Of a stretch of 64,000 nucleotides of DNA, positions 9,915-19,696 are shown piece by piece (positions within the stretch are counted from its first letter, which is position 1; every line of letters begins with the position of its first letter). The DNA lies in assembly GCF_028279465.1 (NCBI RefSeq), contig NZ_JANQNS010000015.1, positions 434,001-498,000 of the forward strand, written 5' to 3'. The position numbers and the translations under genes are program-made. This stretch comes from Parasphingopyxis sp. GTDB lineage: Bacteria > Pseudomonadota > Alphaproteobacteria > Sphingomonadales > Sphingomonadaceae. A model generated the notes under the pieces. That model worked only from the letters and a program-made list of their open reading frames with translations, was not told where the DNA came from and made no database searches.

Positions 9915-11975
9915 GTGGAGGCGAAAGCCATATCGACCTTTGCATCTTCGACCGGCAATCCGCTTTTCCTGATTTCGTTCCGACAACGCAATGAAATGGC
10001 GGCCATCGTCGAACGGGCGGGCTGGACACCGATTGCGGCCCGGCGTTTGGAGAAAGCCGAACGGCGCTTCATTCTCTCAGGTTCGCGTATCGCACTGGTC
10101 GACGCGCGCGGCGCATTCGAGGACGGGCTCGCAGCAATCGCCGCTCTGGCGGAACCAGTGGAAGCCAATGCCGCGGCGCTTGTCGTGCTGATTTCCAAGA
10201 CGGACATCGCGCAGGTCGACGCGGTGTTCGCGGCCGGTGCGACGCATTATCTGGCGAGTCCATTTGGCGAGCAGGAGTTGGTGCAGGCGTTGCGCTTTGC
10301 CGACCGATTTACCGAGCGTTTGGGTGGACGTTTTCATCGATCCGCCGAGCTGACGGGCGGGGGAGGGGACACGCTCAGCTGGCGGTTCGATCCCGAAGGC
10401 GGCGAAGTGGCGCTGGACCCGGCCCTATCCCATCTTCTCGGTCTCTCGCCCGAGAACGCCACTCTGTCAGCTTGGGACGATTTTGCCGCGCTGCTGGGCG
10501 AGAAAGCAGCGGAGGAGGGCACGCGTACACTGCGACAGCTCTCGGAGACGGCTGAACCCACAGCGTTCGCCCATGATATGCCCGGTTCGGGCGGTCAGCG
10601 GATGGTCCATCATCTCACGCTTGACGAAGCGACTGGCGAGGTTCGGGGACTAGTCGAACTGCCCGATGAGGAGGCCGACGAACCAGCGCGGGCGGAGCAT
10701 GACTATCTGACCGGTATCGGCGATGTGCGCGGCGCTTATCGATGGATCGACCGGCAGCTCCAGGCCGAATCCGGCAATCTGGCCCTATTGCTGATCTCAC
10801 TGCACAGGTTCGAACGCATCAACCAGGCCTATGGCAATGCGATCGGCGATGCGGCGCTCAAGAGTATGGCACGCCGGATCGAACGGCTTGTTCTCGATAT
10901 GCCGGTTGCGAAAAAACTGGTCGCACGATTGGCAGGTGCCGAGTTTGCCGTCGGCCTTGCTCCCGGTGTCACGCTCGACGAAGCGGAATTCGCGGCGCGG
11001 CAGCTGGTTAGCGTCATCGAGCAGCCCTTCATAACCGACGGGCAAGTAATCCGGCTCAAGGCGCGCTGCGGCATCGTGACCGACACGGCGGACGATGTGG
11101 ACGCGGCGGCCGTCATGCGCCGCGCGAGCGTGGCACTCGCCGAGGCGCGCGACAGCGATAGTCAGCCAATCCGGGTATTTGGAGTGGAAGAGGCGGTTGA
11201 AGCGGTTCGCGACAGTCGGCTCGAGATCGATTTGCGGCTCGCGCTGGATCGCGATGAAATCGATATCCTTTTCCAGCCGCAAGTGTCCGTGACTTCCGGA
11301 GCGGTCCTTGGCGTCGAGGCCCTTGCGCGCTGGCGGCATCCGCAATTTGGCGAACTGGGCGCGATTGCGCTTTTCGCGGCGGCCGAGCGCTCGGATTATG
11401 TGACCGAATTGTCAGCGCATGTGCAGGCCAAGGCGGTACGGATGGCGGCGCAATGGCCGGATGTTCTCAAAGATCTGCGGCTGTCGATCAATGTGACCGC
11501 CGCCGACATGGCGGAAGCTGATTTTGTCGATCGTTTCGTCGATATGGTCGACACATCCGGTTTCGAGCGATCCCGGATGACGGCTGAGGTTACCGAAAGC
11601 GGTCTTATCGAAGATCTTGGCGTCGCGGCCGATCGGCTTGCGCGGCTTCGAGCGGAAGGCTTTCGCGTCGCGATTGACGATTTCGGGACCGGCTATTCGA
11701 GTCTCGCCTATCTGAAATCTTTGCCGCTCGATTATCTCAAAATCGACCGCCGGCTGAGTCAGGACATTGCTGGCAGCGCGCGGGACCGCATTGTCGTGAC
11801 CGGGGTTATCGAGATGGCGCGGTCTCTCGGCCTGTCGGTGATTGCCGAGGGCGTCGAAACACAGGAGCAGCTTGAACTGCTCGCCGAGCAGGGCTGCGAA
11901 CTCTACCAGGGTTTTCTCTGTTCGCCGCCGATCGATGTCGAAGCACTTGCGAAAACGGTGTCGGCGCAAAACTAA
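9915..11975 (+). CDS. Cyclic-di-GMP phosphodiesterase with degenerate GGDEF and intact EAL domain
   Basis: A 686-residue cytoplasmic signalling protein. Residues 1 to about 140 resemble a degenerate receiver (response-regulator-like) fold. Residues 155-230 may be PAS-like. Next comes a GGDEF domain whose signature is AGAEF (residues 340-344), so cyclase activity is unlikely. The EAL domain is intact: EALARW from 468, then ESGLIEDLG, DDFGTGYSSLAYLKSLP, LKIDRRL, EGVET and QGFLCSPP. Net activity is probably c-di-GMP hydrolysis. The start is uncertain: GTG at 9915 lacks a good Shine-Dalgarno, and an in-frame ATG at 9996 is an alternative. Its stop overlaps the convergent mfd stop by four bases (CTAA). 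Confidence 0.9.
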   Translation: MEAKAISTFASSTGNPLFLISFRQRNEMAAIVERAGWTPIAARRLEKAERRFILSGSRIALVDARGAFEDGLAAIAALAEPVEANAAALVVLISKTDIAQVDAVFAAGATHYLASPFGEQELVQALRFADRFTERLGGRFHRSAELTGGGGDTLSWRFDPEGGEVALDPALSHLLGLSPENATLSAWDDFAALLGEKAAEEGTRTLRQLSETAEPTAFAHDMPGSGGQRMVHHLTLDEATGEVRGLVELPDEEADEPARAEHDYLTGIGDVRGAYRWIDRQLQAESGNLALLLISLHRFERINQAYGNAIGDAALKSMARRIERLVLDMPVAKKLVARLAGAEFAVGLAPGVTLDEAEFAARQLVSVIEQPFITDGQVIRLKARCGIVTDTADDVDAAAVMRRASVALAEARDSDSQPIRVFGVEEAVEAVRDSRLEIDLRLALDRDEIDILFQPQVSVTSGAVLGVEALARWRHPQFGELGAIALFAAAERSDYVTELSAHVQAKAVRMAAQWPDVLKDLRLSINVTAADMAEADFVDRFVDMVDTSGFERSRMTAEVTESGLIEDLGVAADRLARLRAEGFRVAIDDFGTGYSSLAYLKSLPLDYLKIDRRLSQDIAGSARDRIVVTGVIEMARSLGLSVIAEGVETQEQLELLAEQGCELYQGFLCSPPIDVEALAKTVSAQN

Positions 11976-14900
11976 CGCGCAGCCTTGGCGAGACCTTTCG
12001 AGAGTTGCAAAGCGCCGTTGAGCCGCGCCTGCGGATCGCCCCAATTGCGCGTGATGACGAGTTTGTGATCCGGGCGGAGCTTGGCGGTGCCCTTCAGCCG
12101 TTCGACATAGTCGATAAGTCCGGCCGGATTCGGGAAACTGTCCTTGAAGAAGCTGACCAGCGCGCCGCGCGGGCCGACGTCGATCTTGGCGACATGCGCA
12201 GCCTTGGCGTTGAGCTTCGTCTCGATCACCTTAAGCAGATTGGCAGTCGGCGCGGGAATGTCCCCGAAGCGGTCGATCAGCTCTGCGGCGAAGGCCTCCA
12301 CTTCTTGGCGGTTTTCGAGCGCGTTCATGCGACGATAGAGACCCATGCGCAGATCGAGATCGGGCACATAATCGTCGGGAATGAGGATTGGGGCGTCGAC
12401 GGTGATCTGCGGTGAGAAATCGCGCTTGTCGTCTTCGAGGCTGATATCACCAGCCTTGGCCGCGACAATTGCGTCTTCGAGCATCGACTGGTAGAGTTCG
12501 AAACCAACCTCCTTGATATGGCCCGACTGTTCGTCGCCGAGCAGGTTGCCCGCGCCGCGCTGGTCGAGATCGTGGCTCGCGAGTTGGAAGCCCGCGCCCA
12601 AAGATTCGAGATCGGAGAGTACACCGAGCCGTTTCTCCGCCGCTTCCGTCACGATCCTGTTGGCCGGTGTCGTCAGATAGGCATAGGCGCGTTCCTTTGA
12701 ACGCCCGACACGGCCGCGCAGCTGATAGAGCTGAGCGAGGCCGAACTGGTTGGCGCGATGGACGATCAGCGTGTTAGCCGAGGGGATATCGAGCCCGCTC
12801 TCCACGATTGTCGTCGAGAGCAGCACGTCATATTTCTTGTCGTAAAAGGCGCTCATACGTTCTTCGACGGTCGTCGGGGGCATTTGGCCATGCGCGGTGA
12901 TGAAGCTGACCTCGGGGATTTCTTCACGCAGAAACTCTTCGAGATCGGGCAGGTCGGCTATGCGCGGGGCGACGAAAAAGCTCTGCCCGCCGCGATAATG
13001 TTCGCGCAGCAACGCCTCGCGCAGCACGACCGGATCCCAGGGCATGACATAGGTGCGTACGGCCAGCCGGTCGATCGGCGGTGTCTGGATGACGGAGAGT
13101 TCGCGCAAACCCGACATCGCCATCTGCAGCGTGCGCGGGATCGGGGTGGCGGTCAGTGTGAGCACATGGACGTCGGATTTCAGCGCTTTCAGCCGTTCCT
13201 TGTGCACAACGCCAAAGTGCTGCTCTTCGTCGACGATTACGAGGCCAAGCCGCTTGAACTCGACCGACTTGGCGAGCAGCGCATGCGTGCCGATTACGAT
13301 ATCGATAGACCCATCGGCCACGCCTTCGCGCGTCGCCTTGACCTCCGCGTTCGGCACGAGCCGGGACAGGCGGCCGATCTTCATCGGAAAGCCCGAAAAG
13401 CGCTCCGTGAAACTGGAAAAATGTTGCCGGGCGAGTAGGGTGGTCGGACAGACAAGCGCGACCTGCATCCCCGCCATCGCCGCGACATAGGCGGCACGCA
13501 ATGCCACCTCCGTCTTACCGAAACCGACATCGCCGCACACCAGCCGGTCCATCGGCGTGCCCTTACCGAGATCAGCGATGACCTGCTCGATGGCCCGGTC
13601 CTGGTCTTCGGTTTCGGCATAGGGGAAGCGGTCGACGAAACTTGCATAGCTTCCATCGGGTTTCGCGATATCGGCCTTGCGCAGAGCCCGCGCGGCGGCG
13701 GTTTCGATAAGATCGCCGGCGATTTCGCGGATCCGGTCCTTCATCCGCGCCTTGCGCCGCTGCCAGCCTTCGCCGCCGAGCTTGTCTAGCCCGACGCCGT
13801 CGGCAGTCGCGCCGTAGCGCGAGAGCACATCGAGATTCTCGACCGGCACGTAGAGCTTGTCGCCGCCTGCATATTCGAGCGCGACGCAATCGTGTGGCGC
13901 ATTGCCGACGGGGATCGAAGTCAGCCCCTCATATTTGCCGATGCCATGTTCGCTATGGACGACAAGATCGCCCGGCGAGAGCGTCGCAAGCTCGTTGAAA
14001 AAGGCATCGGCGTCCTTCTTGCGCCGCGTGCGCCGCCGCAATCGGTCGCCGAGCATGTCCTGTTCGGTAAGGACGGCGACATCTCGTGCCGTGAAACCAT
14101 GATCGAGCGGGATGACCGATAGCGCGACCCCGCTGCCGAGCGCCGCCTGCCAATCGTCTGCAATTGCGGCGTCAGCGAGGCCATGCTCTTCGAGCAACCC
14201 GCCGAGCCGCTCGCGCGCCCCGCGGCTATAGCTGCCCAGAATGACCGTCTTGCCGTCCCTGCGCAGTGTTTCGATGTGCGAGACGACCGCCTCATAGACG
14301 TTCGCATTCGCTTTGCGCTCTGGTGCAAAGTCGCGCGCGCTGCTGACGCCCATATCGATAACAGTATCGCTTTCCGGTTCGGGAAATGGACTGGTGAGGT
14401 GCAGCGGCGATTCCGTTATCTGCGTCTGCCATTGCGCATCGGAGAGATACAATGTGTCCGGATCGAGCGGGCGGTAGCTGCCCGGTTCGGACGTGCGCAT
14501 ATTTTCGCGGTTGCGATGATAATCGGAGATCGCCTCGAAACGCGCTTCGGCGGCGGCTGGCGTGCCGCCGTCGCGGACATGGATTGCGTCACTCTCGAGA
14601 TGATCGAAAAATGTCGCCAGCGATTCTTCGAATAATGGCAGCCAATGCTCCATGCCGGCCAGCCGCCGCCCTTCGCTGATCGCCTGATATAGTGGGTCGC
14701 CCGTCGCCGTGGCGCCGAACAGCTCGCGATAGCGGCCGCGAAAGCGCTTTATGTTTTCCGCGTCGAGCAGAGCCTCGGAAGCCGGGAGTAGGGTGAAGCT
14801 CTCCGCTCGACCGGTCGTCCGCTGATCGGCGGGATCGAAGCGTCGGATGCTTTCGATTTCGTCGCCGAAGAAATCGAGACGTAACGCTTCCTTCTCGCCG

Positions 14901-15430
14901 GATGGGAACAGGTCAAGGATCCCGCCCCGCACGGCATATTCGCCGGAATCGGCGACGCTCTCGACGCGGATATAGCCATTGGCTTGCAATCTGGCGGTCA
15001 GATCGTCCCGCTCGATCCGCTCGCCAGGGGCGAGGCGCGTAACCAGCTGCCGGATGCGGAACGGCGTCAGGGTGAGCTGCGTGACGGCGTTGACGGTCGT
15101 CGCCACGATGCGGGGCCTGTCACTGTCCCGCTGCAGTTCGTGCAATGCCGCAAGCCGTTCGGCCGATATACGCAAGCTCGGGCTGGCGCGGTCATAAGGG
15201 AGGCAGTCCCATGCCGGGAAAACGATGATCTCGATCTCGGGCGCGAAATAGCCGGCCGCATCGGCAAGACCGCGCATCGCCGCGTCGTCCGGCGCGATAT
15301 AGACGAGCGGCTTGCTCTTGAACGCCGCCGCGCGCGCAAGATCCACCATCAGCGGGGGCAGAAAACCGGCCGGAGTACCGCTGAGCGTCAGCGGTTGCTG
15401 CGCGTCCAGGATCGTCTGAATATCGGTCAT
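11972..15430 (-). CDS. mfd: Transcription-repair coupling factor Mfd
   Basis: Mfd removes RNA polymerase stalled at DNA lesions and recruits UvrA. The 1152-residue protein has all parts: an N-terminal UvrB-like module, an RNA polymerase interaction domain (ATLSPGDLVVHSEHGIGKYEGL, about 490-510), a RecG-like helicase core with VCGDVGFGKTEVALRAAY (Walker A), VDEEQHFGV (DEEQ box), TLTATPIPRTLQMAMSGLR and QLRGRVGRSKERAYAYL, and the TRCF C-terminal domain. It begins inside the end of sdhE by an ATGA overlap. Confidence 0.98.
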   Translation of the reverse strand: MTDIQTILDAQQPLTLSGTPAGFLPPLMVDLARAAAFKSKPLVYIAPDDAAMRGLADAAGYFAPEIEIIVFPAWDCLPYDRASPSLRISAERLAALHELQRDSDRPRIVATTVNAVTQLTLTPFRIRQLVTRLAPGERIERDDLTARLQANGYIRVESVADSGEYAVRGGILDLFPSGEKEALRLDFFGDEIESIRRFDPADQRTTGRAESFTLLPASEALLDAENIKRFRGRYRELFGATATGDPLYQAISEGRRLAGMEHWLPLFEESLATFFDHLESDAIHVRDGGTPAAAEARFEAISDYHRNRENMRTSEPGSYRPLDPDTLYLSDAQWQTQITESPLHLTSPFPEPESDTVIDMGVSSARDFAPERKANANVYEAVVSHIETLRRDGKTVILGSYSRGARERLGGLLEEHGLADAAIADDWQAALGSGVALSVIPLDHGFTARDVAVLTEQDMLGDRLRRRTRRKKDADAFFNELATLSPGDLVVHSEHGIGKYEGLTSIPVGNAPHDCVALEYAGGDKLYVPVENLDVLSRYGATADGVGLDKLGGEGWQRRKARMKDRIREIAGDLIETAAARALRKADIAKPDGSYASFVDRFPYAETEDQDRAIEQVIADLGKGTPMDRLVCGDVGFGKTEVALRAAYVAAMAGMQVALVCPTTLLARQHFSSFTERFSGFPMKIGRLSRLVPNAEVKATREGVADGSIDIVIGTHALLAKSVEFKRLGLVIVDEEQHFGVVHKERLKALKSDVHVLTLTATPIPRTLQMAMSGLRELSVIQTPPIDRLAVRTYVMPWDPVVLREALLREHYRGGQSFFVAPRIADLPDLEEFLREEIPEVSFITAHGQMPPTTVEERMSAFYDKKYDVLLSTTIVESGLDIPSANTLIVHRANQFGLAQLYQLRGRVGRSKERAYAYLTTPANRIVTEAAEKRLGVLSDLESLGAGFQLASHDLDQRGAGNLLGDEQSGHIKEVGFELYQSMLEDAIVAAKAGDISLEDDKRDFSPQITVDAPILIPDDYVPDLDLRMGLYRRMNALENRQEVEAFAAELIDRFGDIPAPTANLLKVIETKLNAKAAHVAKIDVGPRGALVSFFKDSFPNPAGLIDYVERLKGTAKLRPDHKLVITRNWGDPQARLNGALQLSKGLAKAAR

Positions 15431-15693
15431 TTGGCGATCGGAATGTAATCCAGTTGCTGCATGCGCCGCATCATCGGGCCGTCGATGTCAGCGGGCGGCG
15501 TTTCCGTGCCGATCGCCCAGGCCATGATCAAGACATCGTCGATCTCGAGCAGCCGTTCGAACCAGTCGGTCTCCGCCGCCGTCCACCCGGCCGAAAACCG
15601 ATCGAAAAAGCCACCGATCAGCAGGTCGGCTTCCTTCGTCCCGCGATGCCAGGCGCGAAACTTCAGGCGTTTGAGGCGATCCGCGTGATCCAT
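15427..15693 (-). CDS. sdhE: FAD assembly factor SdhE (succinate dehydrogenase assembly factor 2)
   Basis: An 88-residue DUF339 protein that promotes covalent attachment of FAD to SdhA. The family signature is present as the RLKFRAWHRGTKEADLLIGGF region (residues 7-29); it contains RGTKE, matching the RGxxE motif that contacts the flavoprotein. The last bases overlap mfd (ATGA), and the gene diverges from recG across 72 bases that must hold both promoters. Confidence 0.93.
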   Translation of the reverse strand: MDHADRLKRLKFRAWHRGTKEADLLIGGFFDRFSAGWTAAETDWFERLLEIDDVLIMAWAIGTETPPADIDGPMMRRMQQLDYIPIAK

Positions 15694-15765
15694 GCCGGCT
15701 CCAACAGCAAAAGGCCGACAGGCGCTGGCGCGGCCTATCGGCTTCGGTGTACAGCCTACCTAATC

Positions 15766-17826
15766 ATGCGCCCGGAGATTCTCAATCCGCTCTTTGCCGA
15801 AATCGAGACGCTGAAGGGCGTCGGGAAGGGACTGGCCAAGCCGCTAGGGCGGCTGAAGCTCGAACATGTCGGCGATCTGCTGTTTCATCTGCCCACTGGA
15901 TGGATCGACCGGAAACATGTCGAGACGCTCGATATGGCCGATGCCGGGCGGGTGGTGACCGTCATTGTCACGCCGATCGACTATAAGGCGGGCGGGCCGC
16001 GCAGCCCCTTGCGCATTCAGGCGGCGGACGGGGAGGGCAATGTGATCAGCCTCGTCTATTTCAACAATCCGGGTTGGGCGAAGAAGCTGTTGCCGCTGAG
16101 CGAAGCGCGGGCGATTTCGGGGCGGATGGAGCTATACGGACAAGAGCTTCAGATCGTGCATCCGGACATGGTTGTGAAGCCCGAAGACATTGCCGAAATT
16201 CCGAAGCGCGAAGCCGTCTACGCGCTGTCCGAGGGCCTGACGAATAAGCGTATCGCCCAACTGGCCGAACAAGCGCTGGAGCGCGCGCCCGAGATGCCCG
16301 AATGGATCGAACCAAGCTTGAAGGAGCGCGAGGGTTGGCCGGGCTGGCGGGCTGCTATCGCGACGGCGCATACCAATCCGGCGGACGAGAAAGCCCGCCG
16401 CCGGCTCGCCTATGACGAGATTTTCGCCAACCAGTTGGCGCTGGCGCTTGTTCGGCAATCGGCGCGTAGCCGGCGCGGCGAGGCGCTGCGGCCGGATGGT
16501 CGGTTGCGGGATCAGTTACGGCTGCCGTACGAACCAACCAGCGCCCAATCGCGCAGCACCACCGAGATCGAGGCCGATGTGCAGCAGGATAAGCCCATGC
16601 TGCGCTTGCTGCAGGGTGATGTCGGCGCTGGAAAAACGCTGGTCGCGGTCAACGCGTTGCTGATGGCCGTCGAGTCGGGGACGCAGGGGGCGTTGCTTGC
16701 GCCGACAGAAATACTCGCGCGCCAACATTTCGATACGATCACGAAGATGCTTTCCGGCCTGCCGGTCAATGTCGCCGTGTTGACCGGACGCGATAAAGGC
16801 AAGACGCGCGAATCCACGCTGATGGGCTTGGCCGATGGGTCGATCGATATCCTGATCGGCACGCATGCGATCTTCCAGGAAGCTGTGCGCTACAAGAAGC
16901 TCGTTCTCGCGGTGGTCGACGAACAGCATCGCTTCGGCGTCGCGCAGCGGATGATGCTGGCGCAGAAAGCCGAGCGTCCGCCGCATCTGCTGGTGATGAC
17001 GGCGACGCCGATCCCCCGCACACTGACGTTGACCCATTATGGCGAGATGGACGTGTCGCGGCTCGACGAAATGCCGCCGGGCCGTCAGCCGATCGAGACT
17101 CGGGTGATGTCGGTTCAGAGGCTCGACGAAATCGTCGACGGCCTGGGTCGGCATATCGGCAAGGGCGGACAGGCCTATTGGGTGTGTCCGCTTGTCGAGG
17201 AGAGCGCGCTGTCGGATCAGGCGGCGGCCGAGGAGCGAGCGCGGCTCTTACAAGCGCGATTCGGCGAAGATCGGGTCGGGTTGGTTCACGGCCGCATGAA
17301 AGGCCCGGAAAAAGATGCGGTCATGGAGCGTTTCCAGCGTGCCGAGCTGGCGGTGCTCGTGGCGACCACCGTCATCGAAGTCGGCGTCGATGTGCCCAAT
17401 GCGACGCTGATGATCGTCGAGGGCGCAGACCGCTTCGGTTTGGCGCAGCTCCACCAACTGCGCGGCCGTGTAGGGCGCGGCGATGCCCAATCGATCTGTC
17501 TTTTATTGCGCGGTGATATGCTGAGCGAAACGGCACGGGCGCGGCTCAAACTGCTGCGCGAAACCAATGACGGTTTTCGGATAGCCGAAGAAGATCTGCG
17601 ATTGCGCGGGGCAGGGGAGTTGCTTGGCACGCGCCAGTCCGGCGAAGTCGGATTTCGCGTGGCGCCGCCCGAACTGGTCGCCGAGCTTGCGCCGATCGCT
17701 AACGACGATGCGCGGCTGCTGATCGACAATGAAGGGGGGATCGAAAGTGCGCGCGGAGAGGCAGCGCGGATCGCGCTCTATCTCTTCAAGCGGGATGCAG
17801 CGGTGCCGCTGTTGCGTTCGGGCTAG
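15766..17826 (+). CDS. recG: ATP-dependent DNA helicase RecG
   Basis: RecG remodels stalled replication forks and branch-migrates Holliday junctions. From the ATG at 15766 the protein is 686 residues, the normal length. It has an N-terminal wedge/OB domain (about 70-150), Walker A GDVGAGKTLVAVNAL, DEQHRFGVAQR, TATPIPRTLTLTHYG, TTVIEVGVDVPNA and QLRGRVGRGDAQSICLL. Upstream in-frame codons would run over sdhE and are not credible. The stop overlaps the PilZ gene stop as CTAG. Confidence 0.97.
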   Translation: MRPEILNPLFAEIETLKGVGKGLAKPLGRLKLEHVGDLLFHLPTGWIDRKHVETLDMADAGRVVTVIVTPIDYKAGGPRSPLRIQAADGEGNVISLVYFNNPGWAKKLLPLSEARAISGRMELYGQELQIVHPDMVVKPEDIAEIPKREAVYALSEGLTNKRIAQLAEQALERAPEMPEWIEPSLKEREGWPGWRAAIATAHTNPADEKARRRLAYDEIFANQLALALVRQSARSRRGEALRPDGRLRDQLRLPYEPTSAQSRSTTEIEADVQQDKPMLRLLQGDVGAGKTLVAVNALLMAVESGTQGALLAPTEILARQHFDTITKMLSGLPVNVAVLTGRDKGKTRESTLMGLADGSIDILIGTHAIFQEAVRYKKLVLAVVDEQHRFGVAQRMMLAQKAERPPHLLVMTATPIPRTLTLTHYGEMDVSRLDEMPPGRQPIETRVMSVQRLDEIVDGLGRHIGKGGQAYWVCPLVEESALSDQAAAEERARLLQARFGEDRVGLVHGRMKGPEKDAVMERFQRAELAVLVATTVIEVGVDVPNATLMIVEGADRFGLAQLHQLRGRVGRGDAQSICLLLRGDMLSETARARLKLLRETNDGFRIAEEDLRLRGAGELLGTRQSGEVGFRVAPPELVAELAPIANDDARLLIDNEGGIESARGEAARIALYLFKRDAAVPLLRSG

Positions 17827-18167
17827 TCTTCGTCGTTCTGCGCTTTGTGCGGCGTGGAATCGAGCAGCTGGCGATAGCCGCGCGCATCGAAGGGCCGGAT
17901 GAACTCAGCGCCGATCCGGTCGCTCAGTGACCAGACGATGCGGGCGTTGACCTCACCGATCAGCGGCAGATCGAGACGCACCAGCGTTCCCTCGCGATAG
18001 GCTTTCGGTGAAATCGCCATAAACCCAAAGGGCGAGAGGTTGCCGACGAGAATTTCGTGGCCGTCCTCACCCGGTTCGTGCAGCGCGGCACGGATCGAGA
18101 CGGCGTCACGCGCCGCCCGGCGCTTCTCAACGTCAAAAATATGCTGGGCAAGAGGTTGCGCACTCAT
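17823..18167 (-). CDS. PilZ domain protein (probable c-di-GMP receptor)
   Basis: A 114-residue single-domain protein. Both c-di-GMP-binding signatures are intact: RxxxR as R16-R-A-A-R20 and [D/N]xSxxG as N43-L-S-P-F-G48. PilZ proteins relay c-di-GMP levels to motility, polysaccharide or cell-cycle targets; the target is not visible here. Start at 18167 was chosen because GGGAG lies seven to ten bases upstream; a longer in-frame start at 18233 lacks one. A c-di-GMP phosphodiesterase gene lies 6 kb away, but no operon links them. Confidence 0.85.
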   Translation of the reverse strand: MSAQPLAQHIFDVEKRRAARDAVSIRAALHEPGEDGHEILVGNLSPFGFMAISPKAYREGTLVRLDLPLIGEVNARIVWSLSDRIGAEFIRPFDARGYRQLLDSTPHKAQNDED

Positions 18168-18316
18168 CCCGAAATCTCCCAAAACACTGGAATCACGCGA
18201 TTGTAGTGGCACAAACTCTTTAAACGCTCCCAAAGCGATGTGGCTAATTCGCGGTTTACCATTCGGTATTTCCGGAAATCCGGGATTTTCGACAAACGCA
18301 CTTGTCAGGCTGGCCC

Positions 18317-19696
18317 ATGCCCAGCAAAGCCCTGCGGATGCCGGATAAGCGCGATCTCACCCAAGGCAGTGTCCGGTATCAGCTGATACGACTGGCTGGT
18401 CCGCTCGTGTTCGGGATCATCGCGCTGATCTCCGTCGGGATTGTCGACGCCTATTTCCTCGGACAACTCGGTACGGAGCCGCTGGCGGCTATCAGCTTCG
18501 CTTTTCCGGTCTCCTTCGCGATCACCAGCCTTGCCATCGGCCTGTCCGCAGGGACGGGGTCGGTGCTTTCCCGCTCGATCGGTCGCAAGGATCGCGGCCG
18601 CACGAAACGGCTCGCGACGGACAGTCTGGTCCTCGCGCTGCTGCTGAGCATCTTCGTTGCGATTATCGGCTATCTTACGATCCGCCCGCTCTTCTCGCTA
18701 GTTGGCGCCGAGGGTCGCATTCTCGACCTGATCGAGATCTATATGACGATCTGGTATCTGAGCCTACCATTGCTGGTCATTGCGCAGGTCGCCAACAATA
18801 TCCTGCGCGCCAATGGCGATACACTGGTGCCGAGCGGCTTGATGATCGGTTCTGCGGTCATCAACATCCTCCTCGACCCGCTCTTTATTTTCGGCGGTTT
18901 CGGAATCCCGGCGATGGGTATCGAAGGTGCGGCCTGGGCATTGGTCGCCGGACGTCTGTTCATCCCGCTGATCGCGATACCGGTGCTGATCTTCCGGGAC
19001 CGGATGCTGGATTTCATTCTCCCGAACCTTGCCGACATGCTGGACAGCTGGCGCGAGATTTTGCGGATCGGGCTGCCCGCAGCCCTCGGCAATGCCGTCA
19101 ATCCGATCGGCATATCGATCGTAACGGCGATGCTGGCTGTCTATGGCGCGGAGACCGTCGCCGGTTTCGGTGTCGCCACGCGACTCGAATCCTTCGCCTC
19201 CATTCCGATGCTTGCGCTGTCCGGTTCGATCGGGCCGCTTGTCGGGCAGAATTGGGGGGCGGGCAAGTTCGATCGGGTGCGTGAGGCCGTTCGCTTTGCC
19301 ATGACGATCTGTATCGTCTGGGGCTTCGCCACGGCGGCGATCTTTGCCTTTGCGGCCGATCCGCTTTCGGCGCAGTTCAGCGATTCCGCGACGGTCACAG
19401 AGGAATCGCGCCTCTATCTCTGGGTCGTCCCGGCGACGCTGGCGGGTTATGGCGTGACGATCGTAGCGGCCGGGGCATTCAACGCGCTGGGCCGGCCGAT
19501 GCTCGGGCTGGGTCTCTATCTTATTCGGACAGCCGCGCTCTATGTGCCGCTCGCCGGCATCGCGACCCTCCTGTTCGCGACCACAGGTGTCTATGCGGCG
19601 ATCGCGATTACCAATGTTCTGGCCGGCATCGCCGTCTATTTCGCGACATTCCGCTGGCTAGAGGGGATGATCGCAAAGGAACGCGCAGCCGGCTAG
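18317..19696 (+). CDS. MATE family efflux transporter
   Basis: A multidrug and toxin extrusion antiporter of about 459 residues with twelve predicted hydrophobic helices in two similar halves, typical of the NorM/DinF superfamily (exchange of cationic drugs against Na+ or H+). Conserved-type stretches include PLVFGIIALISVGIVDAYF near the N-terminus and PAALGNAVNPIGISIV at the start of the second half. Start is uncertain: ATG at 18317 is preferred, with ATG 18338 and TTG 18302 possible. Its stop overlaps that of tyrS as CTAG. Confidence 0.9.
   Translation: MPSKALRMPDKRDLTQGSVRYQLIRLAGPLVFGIIALISVGIVDAYFLGQLGTEPLAAISFAFPVSFAITSLAIGLSAGTGSVLSRSIGRKDRGRTKRLATDSLVLALLLSIFVAIIGYLTIRPLFSLVGAEGRILDLIEIYMTIWYLSLPLLVIAQVANNILRANGDTLVPSGLMIGSAVINILLDPLFIFGGFGIPAMGIEGAAWALVAGRLFIPLIAIPVLIFRDRMLDFILPNLADMLDSWREILRIGLPAALGNAVNPIGISIVTAMLAVYGAETVAGFGVATRLESFASIPMLALSGSIGPLVGQNWGAGKFDRVREAVRFAMTICIVWGFATAAIFAFAADPLSAQFSDSATVTEESRLYLWVVPATLAGYGVTIVAAGAFNALGRPMLGLGLYLIRTAALYVPLAGIATLLFATTGVYAAIAITNVLAGIAVYFATFRWLEGMIAKERAAG

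Noticed and set aside
18268-18279. Twelve-base palindrome ATTTCCGGAAAT in the PilZ/MATE divergent region
   Set aside because: Could be an operator, but a single 12-mer in 149 bases without a known consensus is too weak to call.
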